From contig JAEEYJ010000107.1 of the NCBI GenBank assembly GCA_016291725.1, forward strand, positions 1 to 5,481: a stretch of 5,481 nt of DNA. The letters run 5' to 3'. The notes under the pieces were generated by a model, which had not been told where the DNA came from, did not search any database, and saw nothing but the letters and a program-made list of their open reading frames with translations. The DNA is from Solobacterium sp. Lineage in GTDB: Bacteria > Bacillota_I > Bacilli_A > Erysipelotrichales > Erysipelotrichaceae. How positions within the stretch are numbered: the stretch's first letter is position 1; the number at the start of each line of letters is the position of its first letter. Shown piece by piece: positions 5,290 through 5,481 of this stretch. The translations under genes and the position numbers were made by a program.

Positions 5290-5481
5290 ATGACAGCGAA
5301 AGAACGTTACTATGAGTGGCTTGAGAAACTGAAGGACGGGGATCCGCTGAAAGCGGAGCTTCTCAGGATCAAGGATGATGAAAAGGATATAGAAGAGCGG
5401 TTCTACCAGGACCTTTCCTTCGGCACTGCCGGTCTCAGAGGCATAGTCGGTGCAGGCACGAACAGGATGAACTTCCTGACC
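5290..5481 (+). CDS. Phospho-sugar mutase (phosphoglucomutase/phosphomannomutase family), N-terminal part
   Basis: The first 64 residues are present and the gene runs off the window; full-length members of this type are usually about 550-580 residues. The N-terminus (YYEWLEKL, then FYQDLSFGTAGLRGIVGAG and TNRMN) matches the start of the long alpha-D-phosphohexomutases of Firmicutes. These are the PgcA type, which interconvert glucose-1-phosphate and glucose-6-phosphate, and related mannose- or pentose-phosphate enzymes. The FGTAGLRG element (44-51) is the conserved N-terminal substrate-loop signature. The catalytic phosphoserine and the metal-binding loop lie beyond the window. Glucose-1-phosphate feeds UDP-glucose for glycolipid and wall-teichoic-acid synthesis, so the gene fits the envelope theme loosely. 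It is separated from the upstream operon by the tRNA cluster and has its own promoter. Which sugar phosphate it prefers cannot be told from this fragment. Confidence 0.92.
   Translation, partial: MTAKERYYEWLEKLKDGDPLKAELLRIKDDEKDIEERFYQDLSFGTAGLRGIVGAGTNRMNFLT

Noticed and set aside
5082..5315. A plus-strand open frame of 77 codons over tRNA-Ser and the intergenic region
   Set aside because: It starts inside a tRNA gene, covers both promoters and overlaps the real mutase start in another frame. No ribosome binding site.
1..5481. CRISPR array, insertion sequence, phage or attachment-site signals
   Set aside because: No regularly spaced repeats, transposase, terminal inverted repeats, integrase or duplicated tRNA 3' end were seen, so the tRNA cluster shows no sign of an integrated element here.

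Overview
The window looks like chromosomal DNA from a Gram-positive bacterium of the Firmicutes/Bacillota type. The evidence is tightly packed genes with GGAGG-like ribosome binding sites, a LicD-type protein, an OmpR/HAMP-kinase pair typical of Firmicutes, and tRNA genes that all encode their CCA end. The coding sequence is moderately GC-rich for that phylum. An Erysipelotrichia-like origin is a guess that I cannot test from the sequence alone.

Positions 1-4838 form one left-to-right run of five genes with almost no spacing. They are the 3' part of a LicD-family gene (1-498), an OmpR-family response regulator (512-1171), a HAMP sensor histidine kinase (1171-2553), an alpha/beta hydrolase (2546-3304) and a membrane-anchored MurF-like Mur ligase (3306-4838). 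Successive junctions are a 13-nt gap, a 1-nt overlap, an 8-nt overlap and a 1-nt gap. No internal terminator is visible, so I read this as one operon with translational coupling. Its upstream end lies outside the window.

A perfect 12-bp hairpin (4846-4872) ends the operon. It can also serve as the terminator of a convergent minus-strand tRNA cluster, transcribed in the order tRNA-Ser(GCU), tRNA-Asp(GUC), tRNA-Gly(GCC), at 5126-4877. A sigma70-type promoter for the cluster lies just upstream. The 163-nt gap 5127-5289 holds this promoter and a divergent one for the last gene, the start of a phosphoglucomutase/phosphomannomutase-family gene (5290 to the window end).

The recurring theme of the operon is the cell envelope. 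LicD proteins modify surface glycans. The two-component pair would sense something at the membrane. The Mur ligase has the ATP-binding and C-terminal signatures of MurF, but in place of the usual UDP-MurNAc-tripeptide-binding N-terminal domain it has about 140 residues of membrane segments. The hydrolase and the atypical Mur ligase together, under a dedicated sensor system, are the best candidate here for an uncharacterised envelope-modifying pathway. The substrates are unknown.
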